Of a DNA stretch of 64,000 nt, positions 34,950 through 47,202 are shown piece by piece. The position numbers and the translations under genes are program-made. The notes under the pieces are model-generated. The model ran no database searches and was not told the DNA's origin. It saw nothing but the letters and a program-made list of their open reading frames with translations. Each line of letters begins with the position of its first letter. Within the stretch, counting starts at the first letter, position 1. The stretch comes from Darksidea phi. Its lineage: Eukaryota > Ascomycota > Dothideomycetes > Pleosporales > Lentitheciaceae. The stretch covers positions 1 through 64,000 of the forward strand of contig JASJFT010000186.1 in the NCBI GenBank assembly GCA_030770425.1, given 5' to 3'.

Positions 34950-36880
34950 ATGAAGGGCTTTGTTGGCGCGCTTGCGCTGCTGAGTGGTGTCACTGCGCGT
35001 CCGTTGGTTTCGCGCTCCACCGTGTCAATTGATCTGGGATATTCAATCTATCAGGGGACCCATGACGCAAATAACAATATTGACGTCTTCAAGGGGTGTG
35101 TTTTCGATCTTCGATTCTCGCATTGGCTTTTCTTTAACTTAATCGCGCAGAATCCGTTATGCCGCTCCTCCGCTAGGAAACCTTAGATTCGCGGCTCCCC
35201 AAGCCCCCATCACCAATAGGACCTCCACTCAATCCGCAACGAGCGATCCGCCAATCTGCCCCCAAACAGGCGCAGGTGCAGAGACACCGACTGAGTATGG
35301 TTTTACTTCTGGGTTCGGTAATGAGGATTGCTTATTCCTAAATGTGTATGCGCCATCAAACGCGACAAATCTTCCCGTCTTCTTCTGGATTCGTAAGTAT
35401 CGAGATCTCAATTCTCCATGCGCTCACCATATTGATGTATATTGCAGATGGCGGCGGCTACGGTCTCTTCTCGGCTACAGGCGCAGACCCTACCGAGTTC
35501 ATAACTACGAACAACAATGCCTTCATCTCAGTAGTTATCCAGTACCGCCTGGGCGCTTTTGGATTTCTTCCAGGCGATGACGTCAAAGCCGATGGCGCGC
35601 TCAATGCGGGACTCCTCGATATGAACTTTGCCCTGCAATGGGTGCAGAAGTATATCGGACAATTTGGAGGTGATGCGAGCCGTGTGACGATCGCTGGTGA
35701 GAGTGCTGGAGCTGGCGCGGTTATGTACCAGGCGATGGCTTATGGCGGTACACAGGATGTATCGCTGTTCCAGAACGTGAGTGGTTCTACAAAAACGAGT
35801 CGAAATGAGACTAATTATGAGCTAACGCGTTTAAAGATCATCGCTGCGAGTCCATGGGTTCCGCATCAATACGAGTATAATGGCGACGTACCTAGCCAAG
35901 TTTACGAGGACTTCGCAAGCGCCGCGAGCTGTTCCAGTGCAACAGACACCTTGCAGTGTCTACGCGATACAGATACCGAGGTTCTGCAAAACGCCAGCTT
36001 CAAAGTCTCTGAAGCAGGTCCTTGGGGTACTTTCGCCTTCCTCCCCGTCACAGACGGCGAGTTCATTAAAGACCGGCCTTCTTCGCAACTGTTCTCCGGC
36101 GCTCTAGCCGGGAAGCGCATTCTGTCTGGAAACCTCGCAAATGAAGGCGTCCCACTTAGTCCATATACAAGGACTCTGGGCGAATTCCGCTCTTACATCG
36201 ACACCGCATTCCCCGGCTTCTCCGAAGAAGACAAAGCCGGTCTTGAATCCCAATATTCCTTCGAAGGCGACGATCTCGACACCGACCCCACCCTTCCCCT
36301 CTTCTCAACATCCGGGACGACCACCCTAACAGCCCTTAACCAATCCACCTTCGGCACGGGCCAACAACAACGCACCTTCAACGTCTATGCTGAATATGCC
36401 TTCGATTGCCCCAGCTACTGGCTCGCCGCCGCTTTTCCTACGGCCTGGAAATATCAATTCTCCACCCCACCTTCCTACCACGGCTTTGACCTTCAAGCGC
36501 TCTGGTCCGGTACAAAAGTTCCCGGAAAATCGTTCAAGCACGCGTTCCGCAAAATTTGGGGAAACTTTGTGGTGTTTGATGATCCAACGATTACGATGGA
36601 AGATGCAAGAGGAGGGGTGAGCAATGTTACGGCGCCGACAGATGGGAAGGGAAATGTTGAGTGGCCGGTTTGGGAGAAGGGGAGTGAGACGCTGCTGTCA
36701 CTCAACACAACAGGTGGGGTGCCGTCGTGGAAGAATGTTACGGAAGATTTGAAGTATCTCGTATACGCTGACCCGGGCGTTACGAATGTATTCAAGCTTG
36801 CGAATGCGTATGAGTGGGAAGGCGGAAGGGGAGCGCGCTGTGAGTGGTGGTTGAAGCAGGCTAAGAAGGTGCCGTTCTAG
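34950..36880 (+). CDS. Secreted type-B carboxylesterase/lipase
   Basis: Four exons (34950-35095, 35151-35392, 35448-35776, 35837-36880) give about 586 residues, typical for the family. A signal peptide (MKGFVGALALLSGVTARP) implies secretion. The type-B signature is NEDCLFLNVYAPS. The oxyanion hole is HGGGYG (from residue 130). The triad is Ser215 (GESAGA), probably Glu342 (NLANEGVPL) and His454 (PPSYHGFDL). Several N-x-S/T sites suit glycosylation. The enzyme hydrolyses carboxylic esters outside the cell; substrate range is not readable. Intron joins restore the expected KGIRYAAPPLG and FFWIHGGG texts, so the model is reliable. It appears intact. Confidence 0.93.
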
Positions 36881-37036
36881 ACGGGAAAGTTCCATGGGAC
36901 GGCTGAGCGCTGCTATAGAATGCGAAACGCTATGTTATTAGATCAAGAACATTAAAACTTTTACACTAATAATATATTGAATATGTCATTCGCGGGTGAA
37001 TATTTGCACGTACGACATAGATCTCCGATATCGATC

Positions 37037-38190
37037 CTATGAGATATCGTTGCCTACAACTTGATCTTGTGTTATCGCTGTCAATTCCAAGCTTACAGGA
37101 GCGTAGTCCTCGTCTCTCCTCTCCTCCTCCAAAGCATTCCTCATTCCGGCAAGCTCAAACATCAGTACTGCTCGGCATATAATCGCGGAGCCCATGAATC
37201 TCGCAATCATTTGGATGCTGTCGACATAACCTACACAGTGTTAGAGGACGTTTGAGAGCTATCAGGGCCTTGAGTTCGGAAAGCCTTACCGAGAAAAAAT
37301 AGAGAACTGAAAGCTATCGTGCCCCAGAGGACATGTGTGGCTGTTAATATCGACGTCCACCACGACACTGCGATGAACAGGTACGTCTCGGGCTTCCAAG
37401 CCAAAGCTATCTTCTCATGCGTGACACAAGGCATCGTTTCGTGTTTAAACCATCGCAAGGCCCTGCTTGTGGGTTTTTCGTATCGCCGTGACCCGCCTCC
37501 CACTCTTTCTACCCGCAGTGACAATGCCCAAACACCTAAAAAGTGGATAGGAAGCACCAGTATAGCCCAAAGTGTCTGGAAATAGATTGTGCTGCAGCTA
37601 ATAGTGTTAATAGTCCAGTATCCGATGTAGAATGCGGTAGTATATACGTTCACAACAGCTCCGAGGACTAGTGCGTATTGGAGTGCTGAGACTAAAACAG
37701 CTTGCCGGAATGAGAAGTATCGCGGAACTAGATGACCGTCCCTTGCCTTTAGCTCCTTAATCGGATTCGGGTAGACAAATGTGGGAAGAGGGTTGACAGA
37801 TGGAGAACCGGCGGCTATCAAAGTAGCGAGTAGCGGCCGACGTCGCGATAGAAGTGCCGTTTCCGCAATGCTCGAGCTAAGGAAGATCAGGATAGTTGGC
37901 ATCAAACCTAGTGCGACGAGTCCGCTTGCCATGTCACCCTTGATCACTTCACTCGTATTCTCAAGCATGCAGTTCAGCAGGTCATGGCATACTTCAGCTC
38001 CGGCTTCCTTCAACATGAAATAATGTAGACATGGACCATCGCGTATATCCGTGAATGCTTTGCGGTAGACGGGAAAGAAGTTCTGGAATCGTGTGTTTTT
38101 GGCGAAGGTGTATTGAGTAAAAAGAAGTAGCATCAAACCCACCACAACTCGTACGTGACTCATTGTCGACGAAATTTTGAATAGAAACAA
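37037..38190 (-). CDS. Uncharacterised fungal multi-pass membrane protein
   Basis: Two exons (38190-37290 and 37230-37037) give about 364 residues. A hydrophobic N-terminal segment (VRVVVGLMLLLFTQYTFA) is followed by a Cys-containing extracellular-like part (DGPCLHYFMLKEAGAEVC HDLLNC, listed with a break). At least five further membrane helices follow (GLVALGLMPTILIFL, AVLVSALQYALVLG, LWAILVLPIHFLGVW and others). The second exon, YVDSIQMIARFMGSAIICR onward, completes the last membrane segment and an acidic tail. This architecture occurs in many filamentous fungi as a hypothetical protein; I know no function. The Met at 38163 is an alternative start. The 59-nt intron restores the frame. Confidence 0.72.
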
Positions 38191-39429
38191 GCCGCTTGAG
38201 CTGGAGGGATAGAGTTAGCATATGTGAGGGGGTAGGGGCAGGCACTCAGTTTATAAGAATTCGCGGGGGCTCAATACCCCTCGTCCTACCATAGCCCGCC
38301 GCTTTCTTAGCTAAACCTTTATCAAAATGAGCAACTTTTACCCTCCTCTCTGTGGCCTAGCTTCCTAACATTTTTAGGGGCTCGCTGCACTGATCAATCC
38401 TCTAGAGAGTGTCTGATTCATGAGATGACAGGATTTTACGGTAAGCGCGTGGGGGCATCCAGATTCGAACAATTTCCTAATATAGCTAGTTTCAAACTTT
38501 GGGGGCGTTTGATGCATGAGACAGGACATCTCGCCCGATTGTCAGATGCGTAGCTAGTAGGGATGGGTTTACTCTTTAAGCTCAGCCATTGTTAGTATAC
38601 GCACAGCTTGGTTTAAAAATTTACGAAGATTGGCTTAAAATTGGACGTCTGTAGTATCTAGTTGATACATTATGGTATCAGCGGCTCGGCTCAGCTCAGC
38701 GCCCCGTGCTAGTAGGTATCCGCCATTCGCGCGAGAGTTACGGTACCTGTGCCCTCTTCTTGCCAATCCTTGGTGTAGCATCGTAAAATGGATCTCTACA
38801 TCTGCGCGAGCCTACCCAACGGCAATTGTGTACGATCTCCAACACCGTGAAGATAGACAGTAACCCACAAAGCCGACGCATCATCGGCGCAGTGAGAGTA
38901 GCGACGGTTTGAAACGAAAAGAATCACGATCCGCGTTGTGCAAGAAGATGGCGGGGGGCATATCGTACGTGTGACCAACCCGGGCCCCATCGCTCTCGGG
39001 AATGGCTTGTGCCGAGAGGACCATGGGGCCAGCACATACTAGAGAGGTAAGAGATTGACGATTCGATGGCTTGATCTTACGCCATCAATTGGCAGTGATC
39101 GTTAGAGTTGTAATTAGAGGTCCTAGACAGAGAGTGTAATTTGGCACCGAGCGCGTATGCAACGAAACGAGGATTAGTACAAGCGCTAGACAACGGAGCC
39201 ATCCAGTCTAAAAACAAAAGGAAATTCGTGATGACCGTCATTCAACTCGTAAACCCAAATAAGCTATGCCGGTATCCAATGCTGATGCTCCAAGGTAATC
39301 CAGATACGCCGCTCCTCATTTTCCCAATGCAAGCCCCTGGTATATCATACCGCGAAGCAAAGTAGGTTGAAAGTAAACCCAAAGTGGTTCGAGAATGGGT
39401 CGTATGAATAGAGACGTTTCTGCAATGTC
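38191..39429. other. 1.2-kb intergenic region
   Basis: No convincing gene. The plus-strand ORF at 39141-39365 has no domain and no splice partners. AT-rich sequence lies near 38580-38680. Confidence 0.45.
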
Positions 39430-40878
39430 TCACTTCCTCCTGACCTCCCAAACATTTCTTCGCATACCGTGCGGACTCTTTGGTCCAGTTCTTGGTGGCC
39501 CACTCCAGCTCTTCCTCTGTGGCGCAGCCTCGGAGCTTTCACCTGTCTCGTTGACCACCTCTTCCGCGTGCGCCTTCATTTTCTCCACCTTGCCAAAGAA
39601 CCTCCCCCTCTCCTGTTGTACTGTGCTTTCCTGCATCTCCGGTGTGTATCCACTCTGCCCTTCCTCCTTAGCACCTAATATAGTTCTCCCCTGGCTATCC
39701 GTCCCCGTCCGGCCTGCATTACTGAAACCGAGCGAGCGCACGATGCGGGTTCGGCGGGATCCGATAGTTGCAGTAGAGCTAGGGTCCGATGATTTGAAGG
39801 CGGAGGAGCCGGGCAGGAGGCCCACGTTCCGTCGGTGTTTCCGGTACATGTGCCATATTATAGGAAGGTTGGTGCAAAGGATGCCACCTAAGGGCTCAAA
39901 GGCAGAGTACGCGCCGAGAGGGACGTAGTACCATGTGAAGTCGGGGTTGCCATGGCCGAGGACGACGGTTAGACGGACAGAGGACACGATGCATGTTCTG
40001 TTCGGCGCACAATTATCAGCATGCGGACTTGATTTGGGGGAGGGCAAGCGTACGCAAGACCAATTGAGAAGATTAGGCAGAGAAGAAGCTTCTTCTTCGT
40101 CTGCAGCTGAAGGTGCCAAATGACCGGCATGGGCATCAGGAAAATCCAGATGTCCGTGATTAAATTTGAAATGTTGGTGAAGTATGTGAACGTGACGAGC
40201 TCAAGACAATCCCCTTTTACGGTAGAATCCCAAAACGCTTCAATAGGTCGGCATGCGAGTGCCAGGGTGACCGTTATCCCGATTCCCCACGCGATGACGA
40301 ATGCGGCGGTTGCGAGGACGAACTTGCGGAATAGAGGGACTACGAAGACGCGGTAGTAGAAGGCGAGGATGCCGAGCTTGACGCTGACAAGAGCAATGTC
40401 ATAGAAGTGGCTGAAGACGTAGTCGCCCTGTAACTTCGGTCAATGTGGGTTCATGGGGTGCATTCTAGTTGCCGCACCTTTCGGACCATCATCAAGTCAT
40501 GGGCATCGACGGCAATGACATGTCTCCCCATTCCATGAGGTGGGCCGTATCCTAGTCCTGACGCACATTGACCGATTAAACATAACTATTGTGGCTCGTA
40601 AGTAGTGAACAATACATGAACAGTGACAATCATACTGTCGCGAAGACAATCAACCAATCGTCCAATGTTATACCATTTCTCCCCGCTTTTTTCGCCCATA
40701 ACCGGAACGCGGTACTCAGCGTCGCGAAGACGATTGGAATACTTCACGAGATACGATTAGCAAACGTCAAGTTTCTTAGTCTAAATACTTGCCTGTAGAC
40801 CCAGTGTATTTCATGCACTCTTGAATCGTTCTTGTGCGCTTCTAGGTATGCTAACTCTTCTGGCGAGAAGGCCGACAT
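39430..40878 (-). CDS. Fungal rhodopsin-domain integral membrane protein (7TM, GPCR-like)
   Basis: Five exons (40878-40793, 40741-40636, 40585-40478, 40427-40054, 39997-39430) give about 413 residues. Seven hydrophobic segments run from HWVYSIPIVFATLSTAFRLW to YYVPLGAYSAFEPLGGILC. Family landmarks: GITLDDWLIVFA, GYGPPHGMGRH, LGILAFYYRVF, LACRPIEAFWD and ITDIWIFLMPMPVIW. The C-terminal 150 residues are hydrophilic and Ser/Arg-rich, probably cytoplasmic. It lacks a CFEM domain, so it resembles the shorter members of the Pth11-like/rhodopsin family, which includes plasma-membrane sensors. Intron 1 uses a GC donor (CAG|GCAAGT). Ligand and coupling are unknown. Confidence 0.85.
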
Positions 40879-42447
40879 GGCTCATAATGTGGCCTTCGAG
40901 GTCAGGTGCGGGTGCTGTGGGTGGCTTCGGCAAGGCTAATGTGCTACTAGGAATAGCGCTTCACATTGCTGCCGTATAGCAAAAGTGGGCGGGAGCGGCT
41001 TGATAAGGACCGTTTGCGAGCAGGAGCCGAGCAAGATCTGTAATAAATACTCTTGTCGGTTATAGAATGCGCAGTGGAGCGAAGGAAAGTCGCAGCCGTC
41101 AGAACCCGGACATATCTGCCGCGGTCAATCTCAAAGAGATCCTGGAGAGATCGGCCAAACTAAAAGAAAGCGGCTCTTAGCTCGATGGCATGCAGCAAAC
41201 CGGGGTCAAGCGGGCATCCCTCCTCTTTTTAGCCTACATTCGTCCGCGGATTGGGCCAACGTGGCTGTCGTACCACATTGCGGTGAGTCGTCAGGGCGTC
41301 TAGAGCGGGCTGATGAGGCTGCAGGCTTGACATTGACAAACTGGCCTGCCCATGCTGTGCAACTTGGTGACAGTTGCGATATGTTCCGGGTGCTCCGACG
41401 GTGTTTGTGGGTCGGCTACCCATGTCATTTGTCGCATTGATGCTACACTCCATGATTCGACTCCTGTTTGATTGTGGCTGCAATCACGCTGCAGCGAAGG
41501 CGATTTGATGACTGCGTTGACAGCGGCCAGCGACTACGGGTGGCTGCAGCCAACGCTTTACCAGAGCCGACGCCTCATTGGCGCGAATCATGTATAGTAA
41601 GCAAGTGCGCAAACAACAAGCCTATTATTCGCTCCAGCTATTCCTATCGGTTCGGGCCGCGATAATCCTTCAATCTGATTTCGCGATGCTCTCGACCACC
41701 CCCAAAGGGACGTTCATATGCCCCCTCGGTACTTAGTGCTGAGTCGCTCTAAAAGTGTCTCATTAGCTTTGGTGATGATGTCAGACAAACATCCGGCTTA
41801 CCGTGTCCTGAAAGAACGGCTGGATGGAGTCTCACAACTATGAACGTTTCAACCAATACTACTGAGAGACCGTTTCCGTTGGAGGCGGACGACTAGCGTA
41901 TTCCTAGCGACCACGGAACCCCTCGCCGCACAAGACTCAAACGAGCCCATGTTTGCTGCATACTTGTGTAACTGTGATGGGCATCAATACTCGGCGCCAA
42001 TTTATGCGGCCATTACCGACTTCCTGATCAGGCACGGTCCACTCTGGTACGCAAATGCGAAAAAGAACCCGGAGTTCATGGTGCACGCGGTGCGGCCGAC
42101 ACAGATTAATGTGTAAACCTACCTTTCTACGAGCTTGTAAAAGATTTAGACGTCGGAATTGAGTTCGTAGCAGGGCGAAGAGTAACGGAAGGTGCGACTC
42201 CACGCCCATCGACGCCAGTATAAAAGAGGAATGGTGCGCACCATAAAATAATTGCACAAATGGCACATGACACCTATAATCCAACTTTCATTCCCTACAT
42301 ACTACGATTTGGCCCAATTTTTCAAGGACTCCATCTATCATTTAGCATCCATAGATATAAAAGAAAGCACCACCCGCTGCTATACCATACGCCAATCCTG
42401 CGCAACCACAAACGCTCGCAAGCCTTCTCTACGCTGCGATTTCTCAC
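40879..42447. other. 1.6-kb intergenic region
   Basis: Only short ORFs without recognisable domains occur. The left end should include the promoter of the rhodopsin-domain gene. No mobile-element ends were seen. Confidence 0.45.
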
Positions 42448-43584
42448 TCACAGATTGACATCGAGCGGTCCATCGCAGAAAAGAAGTCGTCCACAGATCG
42501 GACTATTTGCATGATCTTTGCCCCCGCGTACCAGTGTTGCCAATCTATCCGACCTATACCGGTTCTCAGGCGTTTTCTTTAGGCAAGCTCGGACGATGGC
42601 ACGCAACTCTTCGCTATATCGCATCCCACTACTTGACATCGGCTCTGGTCGGAGTATCAGATTGAAAATACATGCCATGATGCATCCTATTTGATACACT
42701 ATTCGTGCATATCAGCATCTGGTCTGATCGAGGATGGGAGAAGTACGACTTACCATCGCTGGCCTCGCAGTAATGGGGAGCTTCGGGAGGCACGAATTCG
42801 CAATTTACTTGCCGCAGGCCAGCCAAATTTTCGTCAGGGTAATCGACCCGGACTGCGCATTCGAAGCCCGTGATTTTGACATCGGGAGTTGGGCGGCCGT
42901 CTTTCGGCATCACAAGCAAGATATTCTGCGGCTAACATAGTTAGTAGGGCACTCGTCTACGCGCTTCAGCAACTCCCACCGTCAAGTTCCGATGGATGAT
43001 TGGATGCCAGTTATGGACCTGCCCATCAAGACGATGGCAGTATCGCATCCCTTTCGCAATCTGCCAAAACACCTTCCAGCAGAAGTGCTCAAAGATTGGC
43101 AAACTTGCATGAGAATGCCGGTTAATCAGACCACTCAGGGTGCCTTTGCTGCGCGTCAGATCACTTTTTGAAAAGCGTTCACATAATACGGACCTTGATC
43201 AAAAGGTTCAAACCAAATGCTTGCCCACATCCCATGCTCGTCCTGCCATCCTTCAACGAAATTGTGAATGTACTTGTGTTGTATTTCATTCAGACGCTCG
43301 ATCTCTAGGAGGGCTTGGGCAATATTTTGATGGTATTTCTTCTCGACGTACCATGCGCCGTCACGTCGGTCGCGGACAGCTATCAGGGTGCCATTACCTA
43401 TGTACATCATCAACAAAGACATCTTCCACTCCGCACATTTAGAGCATATGGTTGAAACCTCTGAAAGTTTCAGTGCAGTGGCTTGATGTTCGAACTTACC
43501 ATGGCGTCGGAGGAGTCCTTGCGATTTGTATCGATCTGGGTAGTTGGATTCTTCGTAACACATTGTGTAGTGGTATAACAACAA
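42448..43584 (-). pseudogene. Degenerate protein kinase (pseudokinase or pseudogene)
   Basis: Kinase text is found across at least four segments: a Gly-loop-like IGNGTLIAV with VEKKYHQN (43399-43160), KGTLSGLINRH...GMRYCHRL (43150-42981), PQNILLVMPKD...VPPEAPHY (42931-42754) and YQIGCIMACIFNL...CLKKTPENRY (42698-42448). Introns at 42932-42979 and 42699-42753 have proper GT-AG ends. Key residues are gone: HRD is HRN (HRNLTPQN, the Lys is Thr too) and DFG is GFE (KITGFECAV). Subdomains VIII (APE-like PPEAP) and IX (SDVYQIG) survive. Between the first two segments the frame changes near 43165 without a workable intron. The N-terminal exons are uncertain. It may be a pseudogene, or a non-catalytic kinase if the frame break is an error. 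Confidence 0.6.
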
Positions 43585-44767
43585 GCTAGTATGAAGCGTT
43601 CCAGAATGCGGTTATCGTAGATCGGTAGACAATGAGTTGCGAGTGTGCGGGTTGCGAGAAGAAGTTTTAGAGTGCAATACATATCACTGGACACTTCTTC
43701 CCAAATTCATACCTGACATTTCGTGACTGACCGATTGCAGTCTTCATCCGACCCATCATCACAGTTTTAAAATTTCACAACGTTTCGGTGATAGTTAACG
43801 GTGACCAGGACCTCGTTCCGCTCGCTCATATAAACCTTCATCCGTGCATAGAGTCTTGCGACATAAGATTGATGCCCGTGAGTAATTTGAGTAGAGTCGC
43901 ATACATCTACATTGACACGATAGACTATTTTCACAGTCATATACGACCTTGCGGTCAATAATTGGCATATGCTCAGTACACAATGAAAGATCGGAGTCTC
44001 GCCTTGCCACGCAACACTGTGATCAAAACACACAAATCATCATATTTATCGCTTCCAAGGCCACCAGGGCTGCTCTTCCAGAACCAAAATCTGCATGGAG
44101 TTGTTCCGGTCCCTTTCGAGCATTATAATCAAAACTCTAATTATGTATTGGCGCTTTACTTCTTATGTGCTTTTTTACGCTTTTTGCGGAATGCTGATGA
44201 ATGGCCGCGTGGCAAAGTTGACGTAGCATATGATCTAGTGTAGTACTAATTGACGTACGACTCTGTGCATTGTGTGAATATACGCATCAAATGCTAAGAA
44301 GGGCCGTCGGTTATGGGGAGCTCTGGAGTTACTGTGGTAAATGTGAAAAAGGGCGTTGCTATATACAGGTTCCAGACTGTGTACTGCTCTCGGTGATTGT
44401 CCAAAATTCGTAGCATTAATGCTGTGGCGTCGGAGCTGTTCGTGTACAGACCATGACTTTATTGATGCTGCATTGATCGACTTCGTGTCTTTAGAGTTTG
44501 AACCGAAGTTTTTGAAAGCGAGATGGGCACCGTCTGCCCAATTCGGCGATATGAAAGGGCGTAGACGCGAGCGCCTATGTAATCAAGTCAGCAGCTGACA
44601 AACCGATCCTAAGCAGATCTTGCACGAATCTAACCTAGGGCAGCGCAATATTATCATTTAAAGAATAAAATAATGATGAGTCAACCATCAGCAACCCAGT
44701 TTAGGCATAAACATATCTCTAGCAACACCCAGCCAAAAATGAGCGTTTGTACCACCTAATTCTCACC
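43585..44767. other. 1.2-kb intergenic region
   Basis: Overlapping short ORFs with no domains. An additional N-terminal exon of the degenerate kinase could lie at 43585-43700, but I could not place it. Confidence 0.4.
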
Positions 44768-45922
44768 ATGGCAGCACCAGAGGACGCCGAGCAAGCAGGC
44801 TACCAGTCCAACGGTGAAATCCGTCGAAGGAAGTCAGGAGACGACCACATACCTTCAATTGCCCCAAGACCGTTCGCCGGACGCATTGGTGGAAATCAAG
44901 AGTTCACCGTATCCCCGAACGATTCGGACTTTCGTTCGGTTATCTCGAAGCAACCAGATGCTGCCGCAACTTTCACATGGGCACAGAGTCTCGACCTTCG
45001 CGGATTCGCTGATATCGAGCTATGGAAGCAAGCTATCATCGAAGGTGTCGGGACCTGTCTTCAGATCTACCTTTCGGGCCTATACTCGATCGGATTGGTA
45101 CCTGCAATCACAGCAACGTCCTTGGGGCCGATCACACCGGCAGTATTTGGAGCACTGGCGAATGTACTTTTGATATCGCTGTTCATCTTCTCGGCTGGAC
45201 CAGTGTCGGGGGGGCATCTAAATCCTTTGATTACCATGTCGACCTTTGCTGCGAGGCTTTCGGCATTCCCCCGAACATTGTTATACGTCGTCTTCCAATG
45301 CGCCGGATCAGTCGTATCTGGCTTTTTGGTGCGTGCGAGTCTGGGGGCGCCTCCGGCCTCATTTCGTGCGGTTCCTGGTTGCTATATCGACCCGCAGCTT
45401 GTGACCCCAGGTCAAGCGTGAGTATCACTGTGGACGTTTGCTACTCATGTGGCTGATGTTTATAGATACGCGCTCGAAACTATGACCTCTTTTGCGCTCG
45501 TATTCGTCGCTTTTGGCGTCGGTCTTGACCCACGACAGAGAGATGTATTTGGGCCTGCACTATCTCCGATTCTGGCATGCTCCCCTCTTCTAGTAACGTA
45601 TCACGAATCTGACAGACAAATAGGTTGGCTTAGCACAGGGACTTTGCACGTTCGCTTCAGGGATTGCGAGGGCCGGCTACGCCGGTGCATGTACGTCGAA
45701 ATGACTCCTTTAGAGAACTGGACTAACTGAGCAAGCGATGAACCCAGCGAGGTGTCTCGGATTGATGGCTGCTGCAGGTAAGCGCCCTTCCCTTCAGCTA
45801 CGACTGCTTCTAAAACTACGCTAGACAACTTCGAGTATCACTACGTTCATTGGGTAGGCGGTATGACGGCAGCACTGTTGAACGGAATCATGTACTGGGC
45901 GATCCCGATATATTCGGATTAA
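44768..45922 (+). CDS. Aquaporin-like membrane channel (MIP family)
   Basis: Five exons (44768-45417, 45466-45574, 45624-45690, 45736-45777, 45825-45922) give about 321 residues. MIP proteins pass water or small solutes through six helices and two NPA half-helices. Here the first box is SGGHLNPLITM (N152-P-L, not NPA) and the second is ASMNPARC (N278-P-A). The rest fits: IEGVGTCLQIYLSG, ETMTSFALVFVAFG, GLCTFASGIARAGYAGA and YHYVHWVGGMTAALLNG. The NPL variant is frequent in fungal aquaporin-like proteins of uncertain transport. Intron 2 starts with GC (GCATGC) if the usual ILVGLAQGLCTF text is to be restored; a GT donor in the same stretch would leave a 31-nt intron. The hydrophilic N-terminus is about 80 residues. 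Confidence 0.88.
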
Positions 45923-46209
45923 TTGTAGATACAATACAATAAGAAGCGAAGGAGAATGATGACCAAAGGCGAAAAAGTCTTGCCATCTGTAAAGAGATAA
46001 TTGTATGGAGTCTGGAATGTGTAATGTGCTGCTTTGAAGGCTTGTGGTGTTCGAGAGCGAAAACATTGGGACACCGAGCCCGTGCATTGACGCTAACCCC
46101 ATATTTACTAGAGCTTCTCGCTTACAGCCATCCACAGAGCTCGCACTCGATTTTTGTTCGCGACCTCTTCTTCGACAATCGACCACCGCAACTCGACTCC
46201 GCCGCCAAA

Positions 46210-47001
46210 ATGTCGCAGCTCTCGAAGATTGCCCCCAACAGCCCGTCTCGGGCCTCGCCTTCGGAGATCGAGACGGCCATCAACAATGCCCTCGAGGACC
46301 TTCAGAACAACATCTCCGACATGAGGAGCGCTCTGCGCCCGCTGCAGTTCGTCTCTGCGCGCGAGGTAAGATGAAGCACTACCTCGTTCACAGATTCCTT
46401 CACTCGATGCGCTCTCGGGCTTCGCGGCCGTCGCACACATATACACTGTTGAATCGAAGAGGCGTTGGGCACTGGGCAGCTTTGCTGACACCAGGATTCT
46501 TAGATCGAGGTTGGCCACGGCAGGAAGGCTATTGTCATCTTCGTCCCGGTTCCCCTTCTCCAGGGCTGGCACAAAGTGCAGCAGCGGTTTGTAGCACTCG
46601 TTCCAATTGAAGCGCTCCGCTAATGCTCTGACAGTCTTACCCGCGAACTCGAGAAGAAGTTCTCTGACCGCCACGTTCTCCTCGTCGCTTCCCGCCGCAT
46701 TCTCCCGCGCCCCAAGCGTTCCAACCGGTCTCGCTCCAACCAGACCCAGAAGCGCCCGCGCTCGCGAACCCTCACCGCTGTCCACGACGCCATCCTCACC
46801 GACCTTGTCTACCCCGTAGAGATTGTTGGCAAGCGTCTCCGCACCAAGGAGGACGGCAGCAAACAGCTCAAGGTTGTGCTTGACGAGAAGGAGCGTGGTG
46901 GCGTTGATTACAGGCTGGACACCTACTCTGAGGTCTATAAGCGCCTCACCGGCAAGACCGTCAACTTCGAGTTCCCCCAGAGCGCGGCTTCGGACTACTA
47001 G
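46210..47001 (+). CDS. rps7: 40S ribosomal protein S7 (eS7)
   Basis: eS7 is a component of the small ribosomal subunit. Three exons (46210-46365, 46504-46586, 46635-47001) give 201 residues, the usual length. Family text is clear: [60 protein letters not shown] and [16 protein letters not shown]. Codons are strongly biased to C-ending forms, as in highly expressed fungal genes. Intron 2 has the donor GTTTGT, and 48 nt separate the exons. A CT-rich run (around 46160-46205) precedes the start. It converges with the GST gene, 201 bp apart. Confidence 0.96.
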
Positions 47002-47202
47002 GCAATCGGTCGGTTGTACATGGGTGTGGAGTAAGGCTTCGGGCATGCATTATGTGTACTCGGCATCAAAAATGACATGACATGGGCCTACATTGGGCGT
47101 TCAGATACCACTTTTCAATCGAATGGGTGAATTGCTTGGACTTTTGCTAGCTGCTGAGGCGTGCATACTAAACCTACCGGCCTTGAATGCTTTAGTAGCT
47201 CT

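Noticed and set aside
38440..38480. tRNA gene
   Set aside because: An AGATTCGAAC string resembles a reverse B-box, but no cloverleaf or A-box could be built around it.
46108..47046. 312-codon minus-strand ORF
   Set aside because: Antisense of the eS7 gene; the sense strand is an unmistakable ribosomal protein with strong codon bias.
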